DNA of 13,588 bases from Acidimicrobiales bacterium (lineage in GTDB: Bacteria > Actinomycetota > Acidimicrobiia > Acidimicrobiales > RAAP-2), in NCBI GenBank assembly GCA_017883105.1, contig JADGOF010000020.1:1-13588 (forward strand). The letters are read 5' to 3'. Each line of letters begins with the position of its first letter. Position 1 is the first letter of the stretch. A program made the translations under genes and the position numbers. Under the pieces are notes generated by a model. The model worked only from the letters and a program-made list of their open reading frames with translations, did not search any database and was not told where the DNA came from. Below are positions 6,854 through 13,058 of the stretch, piece after piece.

Positions 6854-6890
6854 GGCGCCGAAAGGCCGACCGTCAGGGTCGGGCGGCGCC
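6854..6890. terminator. Nested dyads between convergent small-protein gene and gpsA
   Basis: The outer stem is GGCGCCG (6854-6860) with CGGCGCC (6884-6890). The inner stem is CCGACC (6866-6871) with GGTCGG (6877-6882) around a 5-nt loop. The structure overlaps the gpsA stop codon (6875-6873) and lies ~50 bp after the small-protein stop, so it may terminate transcription from both directions. There is no U-tract. Confidence 0.55.
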
Positions 6891-8000
6891 GAGGTCATGG
6901 AGTTCCGAGGTAAGTCGGCGCCCCATGAGTGCCTCCACGGCGGCATCGGGCGTCCGCTTTCCGGCCAACATGGCGCCTACCTGCTCCGCCACAGGCATCT
7001 CCACCCCTGCTTTGCGGGCCATAGCCAGCACGGCCGGGGTGGAATCGACCCCCTCGGGAACCATGGTCATACCGGCCAGGATGTCGCTGAGCGTCTGGGA
7101 TTGCCCGAGCGCTACGCCGACGCGGTGGTTGCGGCTGTCAGGGCTGGCGCAGGTGGCAATCAAGTCTCCGTTGCCGGCCAGGCCGAGGAAGGTCAGAGGA
7201 TCCCCACCCAGAGCGACGCCCAGGCGGGCCAACTCGGCCAGTCCGCGGGTGATGAGAGCGGCGCGACTGTTCCAACCGTAACCGAGGGCGTCCGCGACCC
7301 CCGATGCGATGGCGAGGACGTTCTTGACCGCTCCTCCGATCTCGCATCCGAGGACGTCGTCACTCGTATAGACACGAAAGTGGGCGGTGTTCAGGACAGA
7401 CTGCAGCCAGCGGGCGATGTCGGCGTCGGGGACGGCCACCACGGTGGCCGCCGGCTGTCCCGCCATGACCTCGCGGGCCAGGTTGGGACCGGCAAGGACG
7501 CCGATACGACCGCGGTGACCAGGTCCGAACGTCTCAGCGAGGATCTCGGTCGGCCGACGGAGCGTGCCCTGTTCGATCCCCTTGGTCAGGCTCAGCGTCA
7601 CGACGTCGGGACCGACCAGGGGTGCGAACTGTTCGGCCACGCCCCGCATGTGCTGGGCCGGCACGGCCATCACCACCAACTGGCGATCCCTGAGCGTCTC
7701 GTGTTGGTCCGTTGTCGCTCTCAGTGACCTCGTCAGCGTGAAGCCGTCCAGGTAGGTCGGGTTCTCGTGACGGGCCGAGATCGTCTCGGCGACCCGGGAC
7801 TCGCGGGCCCACACCACGGTGTCGTACCGCTCGGCCAGCATCGACGCCACCGTGGTGCCCCACGATCCGGCACCGACCACGGCTATCCGAACGTCCGTCC
7901 CTCGGTCGAGACCACCGTTGCGTTCAGCCCGGGCCCGAGTCTGGTCCCCGTCTACCTCCGGGGCACTCCCCTGCTGGTCATGATCGTGATTCCGCCCCAT
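6873..8000 (-). CDS. gpsA: NAD(P)H-dependent glycerol-3-phosphate dehydrogenase
   Basis: GpsA reduces dihydroxyacetone phosphate to sn-glycerol-3-phosphate, the backbone of membrane phospholipids, in the cytoplasm. Motifs in order: the Rossmann loop GAGSWGT (residues 43-49), MAVPAQHMR (111-119), SLTKGIEQGT (137-146), AGPNLAREV (170-178), the catalytic-lysine motif GGAVKNVLAIASG with K226, AGNGDLIATC (275-284) and SRNHRVG (289-295). The product is 375 residues; family members are usually 330-345. The extra is a ~36-residue polar N-terminal tail rich in His, Asp and Arg, ahead of the first beta strand. ATG 8000 is chosen because AGAGGAG lies 4-5 nt upstream and no better start follows before VRIAVVGAG. 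The start overlaps the end of the acyl-CoA ligase gene by 23 bp, indicating translational coupling. Confidence 0.95.
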   Translation of the reverse strand: MGRNHDHDQQGSAPEVDGDQTRARAERNGGLDRGTDVRIAVVGAGSWGTTVASMLAERYDTVVWARESRVAETISARHENPTYLDGFTLTRSLRATTDQHETLRDRQLVVMAVPAQHMRGVAEQFAPLVGPDVVTLSLTKGIEQGTLRRPTEILAETFGPGHRGRIGVLAGPNLAREVMAGQPAATVVAVPDADIARWLQSVLNTAHFRVYTSDDVLGCEIGGAVKNVLAIASGVADALGYGWNSRAALITRGLAELARLGVALGGDPLTFLGLAGNGDLIATCASPDSRNHRVGVALGQSQTLSDILAGMTMVPEGVDSTPAVLAMARKAGVEMPVAEQVGAMLAGKRTPDAAVEALMGRRLTSELHDLGAARP

Positions 8001-9810
8001 ACATCTCCTCTACCTGATCTCGGTACTTCTCGATCACGACGTTCCGCTTGACCTTGAGCGTCTGGGTCATCTCGCCGGAAGCGATGGCGAACTCGTGATC
8101 GAGCACGCGGAATGCCCGCACGTGTTCGACCCGGGAACGTTTGGCGTTGACCTCCTCGATGATCCGGCCGATGGCGTCACCAAGGTCCGGGTCGACGAAC
8201 AGGACCTTGGGTTCGACCGCCTTTCCTCGTTCGCGGGCCCACTTGACTAGCGCCTCGATATCCAGGGTCAGCAGTGCGGTGAGGTAGCGCCTCCCGTCGC
8301 CGATCACCACTGCTTCGGACAGGAGCTCGTGGTTGCGCAGATCCGACTCGATCTCCTGTGGGGCCACGTTCTGGCCGGCCGCGGTGATGATCAGGTCCTT
8401 CTTTCGGCCGATGATGTGCAAGTAGCCGTCGTCATCGAGGACACCCATGTCGCCCGAGTGCATCCAGCCGTCGCTGTCGATGAGCTCGGCGGTGCTTATC
8501 GGATCGTGGAAGTACCCGCTGCACACGTTGCCGCCGTGCACCAGGATCTCGTCGTCGGCGGCGATGCGCAGGACCACGCCGGGAATGGGCCGCCCTACCG
8601 TGCCCACCCTGTTGTCCTCCGGTGGGTTGGCGGTGGTCGGGCCGCAGGCCTCGGTCTGGCCGTACACCTCGAGCACGGGCAGCCCGATGGCGCCGAGCCA
8701 TCGGAGGAGGTCGGGGTGGATCGGGGCCGCTGATGAGACCAGGATGTGGGCCTGGTCGAGGCCGAGTTCGTGGCGGATCATCGCGCCCACAGTGGAGTCG
8801 AGTGCTTTGTGGGGAAGCGCCATCAACAGGGGTGCATGCTTCCCAACCGCTTGTCGGTTGGCAAAGTGCCCGCTCAATGCCACATAGCGGTCGACGATCA
8901 GCCGCTGCAGGGCCCGGCTCCCGTCCAACTTGTCGAGGACCGCCTCGCGGAGCTTCTCCCAGATGCGCGGCACCGCGAAGAAGACCGTGGGGCGGCATAC
9001 CCGCAGATCCTCCCCCACCGTGGCCAGGCTCCGGGCGAACCACGTCTCGCCGCCGATAGCCACAGAGGCGAAGTCGCTGATCATCCGTTCTGCGATGTGA
9101 CTCAGCGGCAGAAACGAAAGAAACCGCTCGGACTCTCGCAGGTCGAAGATCGAGGCAGCGCTGCGGATCGTCCACATGATGTTGGCGTGGCTGATCATCG
9201 CCCCCTTGGGCGGGCCAGTGGTACCGCTGGTGTAGACGAGCGTGGCGAGCTGTTCGGGCACGATGGCGTCGGCCCGGGTCACGAAGAGATCTGGTTCACG
9301 TTGCAGGCGGCGGACCCCGACGGAGCGCAGCTCGGCGAACCCCATCAGAAACGGATCATCGAGCTGCTCGGTGTCGGCGAACACGATGACCCGATCGAGC
9401 TTGGGCAGTTGGTCCCGCACCTCCAGGACTTTTGCCAGCTGCCCGCCGTTCTCGACGAAACAGAGCCTCGCCTCGGCATGCCCGAGGATGTAGGCCACCT
9501 GCTCGGGAGAGCTCGTCTGGTAGAGCGGCACGGTGACGGCTCCACTGCCGAGCACCCCGAAATCGGCCAGGTGCCACTCCATCCGATTGCCGGACAGAAT
9601 GGCGATTCGATCACCCGGGGACACCCCGACTTCGGCCATTCCGGCCACGACCTCGGCCACCGCTCGGCCGTACTCAGACCACGTCAACGCCACCCAGGCA
9701 CTGTCCCTGTGCCAGCGCAGCGCCGCGCGATTGGGGATGCGCCTGATGTTGTGGCGGAAGGCATCGACGATCGTGTCGCCTTCTATCGGCACCGATGGTT
9801 CATCGCCCAT
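7978..9810 (-). CDS. Long-chain fatty acid-CoA ligase (AMP-forming, FadD15-like)
   Basis: A 610-residue ANL-superfamily enzyme that activates a fatty acid with ATP through an acyl-adenylate and then forms acyl-CoA. Motifs: the P-loop YTSGTTGPPKG (residues 193-203), SFLPLSHIAER (232-242), the A5 motif YGQTEACGPT (383-392), HSGDMG (451-456), the hinge GRKKDLIIT (468-476) and the C-terminal-domain lysine region LKVKR (585-589) after GEMTQT. Its length (about 600) and the LPLSHIAER and YGQTE motifs fit the bacterial long-chain FadD15/FAA1-like group rather than short-chain synthetases. There is no membrane span. ATG 9810 is preceded by GGGGGTTGGA, a moderate ribosome site. The gene is followed directly by gpsA with a 23-bp overlap, so the pair probably supplies activated acyl chains and glycerol-3-phosphate together. 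Chain-length specificity is inferred only. Confidence 0.93.
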   Translation of the reverse strand: MGDEPSVPIEGDTIVDAFRHNIRRIPNRAALRWHRDSAWVALTWSEYGRAVAEVVAGMAEVGVSPGDRIAILSGNRMEWHLADFGVLGSGAVTVPLYQTSSPEQVAYILGHAEARLCFVENGGQLAKVLEVRDQLPKLDRVIVFADTEQLDDPFLMGFAELRSVGVRRLQREPDLFVTRADAIVPEQLATLVYTSGTTGPPKGAMISHANIMWTIRSAASIFDLRESERFLSFLPLSHIAERMISDFASVAIGGETWFARSLATVGEDLRVCRPTVFFAVPRIWEKLREAVLDKLDGSRALQRLIVDRYVALSGHFANRQAVGKHAPLLMALPHKALDSTVGAMIRHELGLDQAHILVSSAAPIHPDLLRWLGAIGLPVLEVYGQTEACGPTTANPPEDNRVGTVGRPIPGVVLRIAADDEILVHGGNVCSGYFHDPISTAELIDSDGWMHSGDMGVLDDDGYLHIIGRKKDLIITAAGQNVAPQEIESDLRNHELLSEAVVIGDGRRYLTALLTLDIEALVKWARERGKAVEPKVLFVDPDLGDAIGRIIEEVNAKRSRVEHVRAFRVLDHEFAIASGEMTQTLKVKRNVVIEKYRDQVEEMYGAESRS

Positions 9811-10247
9811 TCCAACCCCCTAGGCCACAACCGTGAGGATAGGCCACCGACCGGGCTCGACACCCGTGGGTCCCGAAACCCCTTCCGACCAGCCCGTTCG
9901 ACAGGTCGGTGTCCGTACCCGGGGCCACGAAGACCCTTGGCTCTTCCGCGGCCACACCGGATTCGGACCGCTCGTCCCGCCGTGCCATGGAGCCACTCGG
10001 CAAACCCGTGCCGTGCCACCCTCGGCTCTCCGGGGAGACCAGAGTCTCCACGACACCGGGGCCGATCCGGGGGTCAGATCGCCGGTCGTGGGTCCTCAGC
10101 GTCGGCCGTCGAGGGCGCGAGCGACAGGTATCAGCCGCTCGGCCAAAGGAGATTCCGACATGGTCTGCCGGCCAGCGCCAGTGTCAGGTCTCACCATCGA
10201 TGGCCGAAGCGCGCGTCTCGACCCGCCTCGGCAACGGCTCCGCCGCC
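9811..10247. other. Intergenic region without a convincing gene
   Basis: About 437 bp between the start of the acyl-CoA ligase gene and the end of the DinB-like gene, both on the minus strand. Open frames on both strands are Arg/Pro/Ser-rich and do not resemble proteins. A hairpin lies at 10034-10049. A 42-codon plus-strand ORF at 10160-10288 has a good AAAGGAG site but runs antisense into the DinB-like gene. The promoter of the ligase-gpsA operon is expected near 9811-9900, but I cannot pick out clear elements. Confidence 0.5.
10034..10049. terminator. Weak hairpin downstream of DinB-like gene
   Basis: GGAGAC (10034-10039) and GTCTCC (10044-10049) form a 6-bp stem with a 4-nt CAGA loop. It lies ~200 bp beyond the DinB-like stop on the minus strand and could end that transcript. 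There is no U-tract, so the call is tentative. Confidence 0.3.
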
Positions 10248-10772
10248 TCACCCCATCGTCTTGGCGCCGTCGATGGACTCACGGATGATGTCGGCGTGCC
10301 CGGCATGTTGTGCGGTCTCCGCGATGACGTGCAGGAACACCCGGCGTGCCGACCGGCGGGCCCCGCGCTCGAACCACGGAGCCTCCGGCAGGGGATGGGA
10401 GACGTCGAGTGATGGCATCGAGTACACCAACTCGTCGGTGCGCCGGGCTGCCTCTTCGTAGCCGGCGAGCAGGCCGGCGAGCGTGTCCCCATCCTCCACG
10501 CGGAACCCTGAGGCGTGGGCTTCGTAAGCCGCCTCATCCATGGGACCCATGGTGTCTGGTCCCTGCAGGATGAAATCGACCCATGCCGACTCCATCAAGG
10601 CCACATGCTTGATGATGCCGCCGAGGGAGAGTTGGCTGGCCGTCGGGTGGAGGACAGCCTGTTCGTCGGTCAGACCCCGAACCGTCCGGCGGAGGAATTC
10701 GCGGTGCTTGGTCAACGCGTCCACCAGGTCGGCCCGCTCCGAGGGTGCTTCTGTCGTGGGGTCGGATTGCAT
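10248..10772 (-). CDS. DinB-like (DUF664-type) metalloprotein
   Basis: The product is 174 residues from ATG 10772. It has the four-helix-bundle pattern of DinB/DUF664-like proteins: ADLVDALTKHREFLRRTVRGLTDEQ, LSLGGIIKHVALMESAWVDFIL with its metal-ligand-type His, and the C-terminal RRVFLHVIAETAQHAGHADIIRESIDG. The spacing of H in IIKH and of H..H in the AETAQHAGHAD helix fits the usual three-His metal site. Members include thiol-dependent transferases (bacillithiol- and mycothiol-linked), so a role in thiol-based detoxification is possible but unproven. ATG 10787 is also in frame; 10772 is preferred because AAGGGTGA is well spaced from it and 10787 has no site. The gene is divergent from the WYL regulator, with GGTCAG-type operator sites in the 85-bp gap. 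Confidence 0.85.
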   Translation of the reverse strand: MQSDPTTEAPSERADLVDALTKHREFLRRTVRGLTDEQAVLHPTASQLSLGGIIKHVALMESAWVDFILQGPDTMGPMDEAAYEAHASGFRVEDGDTLAGLLAGYEEAARRTDELVYSMPSLDVSHPLPEAPWFERGARRSARRVFLHVIAETAQHAGHADIIRESIDGAKTMG

Positions 10773-10791
10773 GAGTTCACCCTTCATCGAT

Positions 10792-10834
10792 GGTCAGAGC
10801 TCACCGTACGGGCAGTAGCGGTCAGTTTCTGACC
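10792..10834. promoter_or_regulatory. Candidate WYL-regulator operator: GGTCAG-TTT-CTGACC plus a third half-site
   Basis: GGTCAG (10820-10825) and CTGACC (10829-10834) are perfect reverse complements around TTT. A third identical half-site, GGTCAG, lies at 10792-10797, 28 bp away and next to the DinB start. The dyad directly abuts a -10-like TAAATA. The position between the two divergent genes fits autoregulation and control of the DinB-like gene. Which protein binds is inferred. Confidence 0.6.
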
Positions 10835-10840
10835 TAAATA
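10835..10840 (+). promoter_or_regulatory. Probable -10 element (TAAATA) of the WYL regulator gene
   Basis: An AT-rich hexamer in otherwise GC-rich sequence, 18 bp before ATG 10858, implying a leader of about 10 nt. The operator dyad would lie in the -35/-10 spacer, so a bound dimer should block RNA polymerase. No clear -35 is visible. Confidence 0.4.
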
Positions 10841-10857
10841 GTGAGAAACTTCCTGAA

Positions 10858-11832
10858 ATGTCCACGACGAGTACCCGGACCTTGCAGTTGTTGTCGCTGC
10901 TGCAGAACCGCCGGCACTGGCCTGGTGTCGAACTGGCAACGCGGCTCAAGGTCTCCGGTCGGACCCTCCGCCGAGACATCGACCGACTGCGCGAGTTGGG
11001 TTACCCGGTCGAGGCCCAGCGCGGGGTGGACGGGGGCTACCAGCTGGCTGCGGGAGCCGCTCTGCCTCCGCTCGTCCTGGACGACGAAGAGGCAGTAGCG
11101 CTTGCGGTCGGTCTGCAGGCCGCCGTCCAGGCCGGCAGCGTCGTCGGGATCGAAGAGTCCTCCGTACGTGCGCTGAGCAAGATCGTCCAGGTGATGCCGC
11201 CGAGGCTGCGCCATCAGGTCGACGCGTTGGCGGCGATGACCGTGCCGTTCGTGGTGGGCACCGACACAACGAGCGCCGACTCCGGTGCCCTTACCTCGAT
11301 AGCCCAGGCATGTCGTGACTGCGAACGTCTCAAGTTCACCTATACCGCCCGTGAGGGCGGGCCGACCGACCGTCACGTCGATCCCCATCGACTGGTCCTG
11401 CTGGGCCGCCGTTGGTACCTGGTCGCCTGGGATCTGGAACGGTTCGACTGGCGCACCTTCCGACTCGACCGCCTTGAGGGCCCACAGGGCACCGGGGCGC
11501 ACTTTCCGCCACGCGCGCTTCCGACCGGCGACGCCGCCCAGTTCGTCCGGGACGGCATCGACAACCTGCCGACGCGCCACGGCATCGAGGTGGTGATCCA
11601 TACCTCGGCAGCGGTCGTCCGCGATCGGATCGGGCGGTGGGCCACCATCGAGGAGTTCGGCGATGACCGGTGCCTGCTGCGGATGACGTCGGAGTCCCTG
11701 GACTGGCCGATGATGGCGCTCGGCGCCACGAGGACGGACTTCGAAGTGCTCTCACCGCCTGCGTTGCTCGACCATCTCCGTGAGCGGGTCGACCGATTCA
11801 GCCGTGCCATCGAAGCGGATGGGCGATCGTGA
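10858..11832 (+). CDS. YafY-type transcriptional regulator with HTH and WYL domains
   Basis: A 324-residue regulator. Residues 1-60 form a DeoR/HTH_11-like winged helix (RTLQLLSLLQ, ELATRLKVSGRTLRRDIDRLRELGYPV, then GGYQL of the wing). Residues ~140-210 hold the WYL domain: RLKFTYTAREG, PHRLVLLGRRWYLVAWD with W186-Y187-L188, and FRLDRLEG, the basic face that binds nucleic acid or ligands in this family. The C-terminal ~110 residues match the WCX extension (GIEVVIHTSAAVV..RIGRW, RMTSESLDWPMMALGA). It most likely represses or activates its own promoter and the divergent DinB-like gene; the effector is unknown. ATG 10858 lies 24 bp after the operator dyad, with no strong ribosome site. Two VOC-fold genes follow on the same strand after 162 bp. 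Confidence 0.92.
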   Translation: MSTTSTRTLQLLSLLQNRRHWPGVELATRLKVSGRTLRRDIDRLRELGYPVEAQRGVDGGYQLAAGAALPPLVLDDEEAVALAVGLQAAVQAGSVVGIEESSVRALSKIVQVMPPRLRHQVDALAAMTVPFVVGTDTTSADSGALTSIAQACRDCERLKFTYTAREGGPTDRHVDPHRLVLLGRRWYLVAWDLERFDWRTFRLDRLEGPQGTGAHFPPRALPTGDAAQFVRDGIDNLPTRHGIEVVIHTSAAVVRDRIGRWATIEEFGDDRCLLRMTSESLDWPMMALGATRTDFEVLSPPALLDHLRERVDRFSRAIEADGRS

Positions 11833-11994
11833 ACAGGGGCTTCAGCCACCTCCGGAGACTCGTTCGTCACTTGGCGAGGCCGTCAGCTCGAGATCCGGGT
11901 CCAGCCCGACCCCACTCGACCACCGATGAATTCCGACCCGCACCTCCGTCGGTAACCGTGGACCACAGGAATCTCGATGACAGGAGACGATGCC

Positions 11995-12468
11995 ATGCCC
12001 CGGATTACCCCGAATCTCTGGTTCGACACCAATGGCCAGGAGGCCGCCGAGTTCTACGTGTCGGTGTTCCCGAACTCCGCCGTCACCGGCATGACCTTCT
12101 ACGGGGAGGCCGGACCTGGACCGGCCGGCACGGTGCTCACCGTGGAGTTCGAGCTGGACGGACAGCCGTTCATCGCCGTCAACGGCGGCCCGGTCTTCAC
12201 GTTTGACGAGGCCGTCTCCTTCCTGATCGACTGCGCAGACCAGGCCGAGATCGACTACTACTGGGCAAAGCTCTCCGAGGGCGGGGAAGAGGGCCCGTGC
12301 GGGTGGCTAAAGGACCGCTACGGCCTCTCGTGGCAGGTCTGTCCCACCGGCATGAAGGAGATCCTCAACGACCCGGATTCAGCGCGTGCCGAACGGGCCA
12401 TGCGGGCCATGCGGGCCATGAAGAAGATCGACGTTGCCGCGCTCCACGCCGCCGCCGACCCGGCCTGA
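11995..12468 (+). CDS. PhnB-type VOC family protein
   Basis: The product is 157 residues from ATG 11995, which has AGGAG 8 nt upstream; this start is better than in-frame ATG 11977. It opens with ITPNLWFDTNGQEAAEFYVSVFPNS, the typical start of the PhnB-like/3-demethylubiquinone-9 3-methyltransferase-named branch of the vicinal oxygen chelate fold. It continues with VLTVEFELDGQPFIAVNGGP and GWLKDRYGLSWQVCPTGMKEIL, with Asp/Glu and Trp at the usual second-module positions. These proteins are often annotated as methyltransferases, but the VOC fold suggests metal-dependent binding or detoxification; the actual reaction is unknown. Near the C-terminus Arg-Ala-Met appears three times in a row, encoded by three perfect 9-bp repeats. 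A hairpin follows the stop codon directly. Confidence 0.9.
   Translation: MPRITPNLWFDTNGQEAAEFYVSVFPNSAVTGMTFYGEAGPGPAGTVLTVEFELDGQPFIAVNGGPVFTFDEAVSFLIDCADQAEIDYYWAKLSEGGEEGPCGWLKDRYGLSWQVCPTGMKEILNDPDSARAERAMRAMRAMKKIDVAALHAAADPA
12394..12420 (+). repeat. Three perfect 9-bp tandem repeats within the PhnB-like gene
   Basis: CGGGCCATG occurs three times in a row (12394-12402, 12403-12411, 12412-12420), encoding Arg-Ala-Met each time and keeping the frame. The unit length suggests replication slippage that added a helical turn before MKKIDVAALHAA. Confidence 0.7.
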
Positions 12469-12489
12469 CGGGGAGACGGCTCCCCCGTC
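12467..12489 (+). terminator. Hairpin directly after the PhnB-like gene
   Basis: GGGGAG (12470-12475) pairs with CTCCCC (12480-12485) around a 4-nt ACGG loop. With one bulged C the stem extends by GAC/GTC (12467-12469 with 12487-12489). It begins inside the TGA stop codon of the PhnB-like gene, and no U-tract follows. It suggests that the next VOC gene has its own promoter. Confidence 0.55.
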
Positions 12490-12508
12490 CCCGAGGATGG
12501 ACGCGGCG

Positions 12509-12514
12509 TACGCT
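12509..12514 (+). promoter_or_regulatory. -10-like element (TACGCT) for a leaderless GTG start
   Basis: The hexamer fits TAnnnT and ends 7 nt before GTG 12522, placing transcription start at or next to the start codon. There is no Shine-Dalgarno sequence before this GTG, consistent with a leaderless mRNA, which is common in Actinobacteria. Confidence 0.45.
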
Positions 12515-12521
12515 TCCTCCG

Positions 12522-12923
12522 GTGGAATTGCGCTATCTGTACGTGGGTTCAAACGACGTCGACTCGGATCTGGCCGGATGGCTCCTCGTGCCGGGTGCCC
12601 AGCTCCGTTGGCGTTTTCGCCGGTTCGGGGCCGAGGTAGCCGCCGTCGACCCGGGCAGCCGTCCCTACGTGCTCCTGGCCGATCGCCGCCGCCCGGGGTC
12701 CGTGCTCCCGATCTTCGGCGTCGACGACCTCGCCGACGCCGTGGCCACGTTGGAAGCCGGTGCCTGGTCACCGCATCCCGGCCCGGTGGGGACACCCGAA
12801 GGGTCGGCCCGCCTACTGCGTACTCCAGGCGGCGCGACTGTGGCGCTGCTTCAGGTGGATCGCCCCGAGGCCATGGAGACCGCCTATGCCGACGAGGCCA
12901 ACACCCACCGCGTGCTCCCCTGA
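12522..12923 (+). CDS. VOC (glyoxalase/bleomycin-resistance-like) family protein
   Basis: A 133-residue protein starting with GTG: VELRYLYVGSNDVDSDLAGWLLVPGAQLRWRFRRFGAEVAAV, then RPYVLLADRRRPGSVLPIFGVDDLADAVATLEAGAW, and LLRTPGGATVALLQVDRPEAMETAYADE. The two beta-alpha-beta-beta-beta modules, a Gly-Val-Asp-Asp-Leu-Ala helix start and a final TPGGATVALLQ strand match the vicinal oxygen chelate fold. It lacks an obvious full set of metal ligands, so binding rather than catalysis is possible. Earlier in-frame starts only extend into the preceding VOC gene in another frame and were rejected. It follows the PhnB-like gene by 53 bp but is separated by a hairpin, and appears to be transcribed from its own leaderless promoter. 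Confidence 0.75.
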   Translation: MELRYLYVGSNDVDSDLAGWLLVPGAQLRWRFRRFGAEVAAVDPGSRPYVLLADRRRPGSVLPIFGVDDLADAVATLEAGAWSPHPGPVGTPEGSARLLRTPGGATVALLQVDRPEAMETAYADEANTHRVLP

Positions 12924-13015
12924 GCCCTGCCGTCCGGACCGGCGACTTGGTCAGGAGGCCTTGGAGTGTTCGAGGGCGGGGTCCTCCGAAGCGATTCCAC
13001 TACCTTGAGGACGCC

Positions 13016-13039
13016 ATGAAGTTCTTCGGATTCGCATGA
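13016..13039 (+). CDS. Seven-codon mini-ORF (MKFFGFA), possible leader peptide
   Basis: ATG at 13016 is preceded by GAGGA (13007-13011) with a 4-nt gap, and the reading frame stops with TGA at 13037-13039, 19 nt before the GTG of the oxidase. The Phe-rich heptapeptide is unlike the GC-rich frame around it. It may be a small leader whose translation affects the oxidase, or chance; there is no direct proof of expression. Confidence 0.25.
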   Translation: MKFFGFA

Positions 13040-13058
13040 GCTCCTCGCTCCAACGCCG

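Noticed and set aside
9850..9905. tRNA-like stretch (GGGCTCGACACCCG and GTTCGAC)
   Set aside because: A T-arm-like sequence is seen, but no matching acceptor, D-arm or anticodon stem can be built on either strand.
10160..10288. 42-codon plus-strand ORF with an AAAGGAG ribosome site
   Set aside because: It overlaps the 3' end of the DinB-like gene in antisense, and the product is Arg/Pro/Ser-rich without recognisable features. The ribosome site may be chance, so it is not called as a gene.
9909..10412. Plus-strand open frame of 167 codons
   Set aside because: It ends antisense inside the DinB-like gene, and its composition is that of a random GC-rich frame.
8746..10461. Plus-strand open frame of 571 codons
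   Set aside because: It runs antisense through the acyl-CoA ligase gene and beyond, and its product is low-complexity Arg/Pro/His-rich. It is a typical shadow frame of high-GC DNA; the ligase on the other strand is unmistakable.
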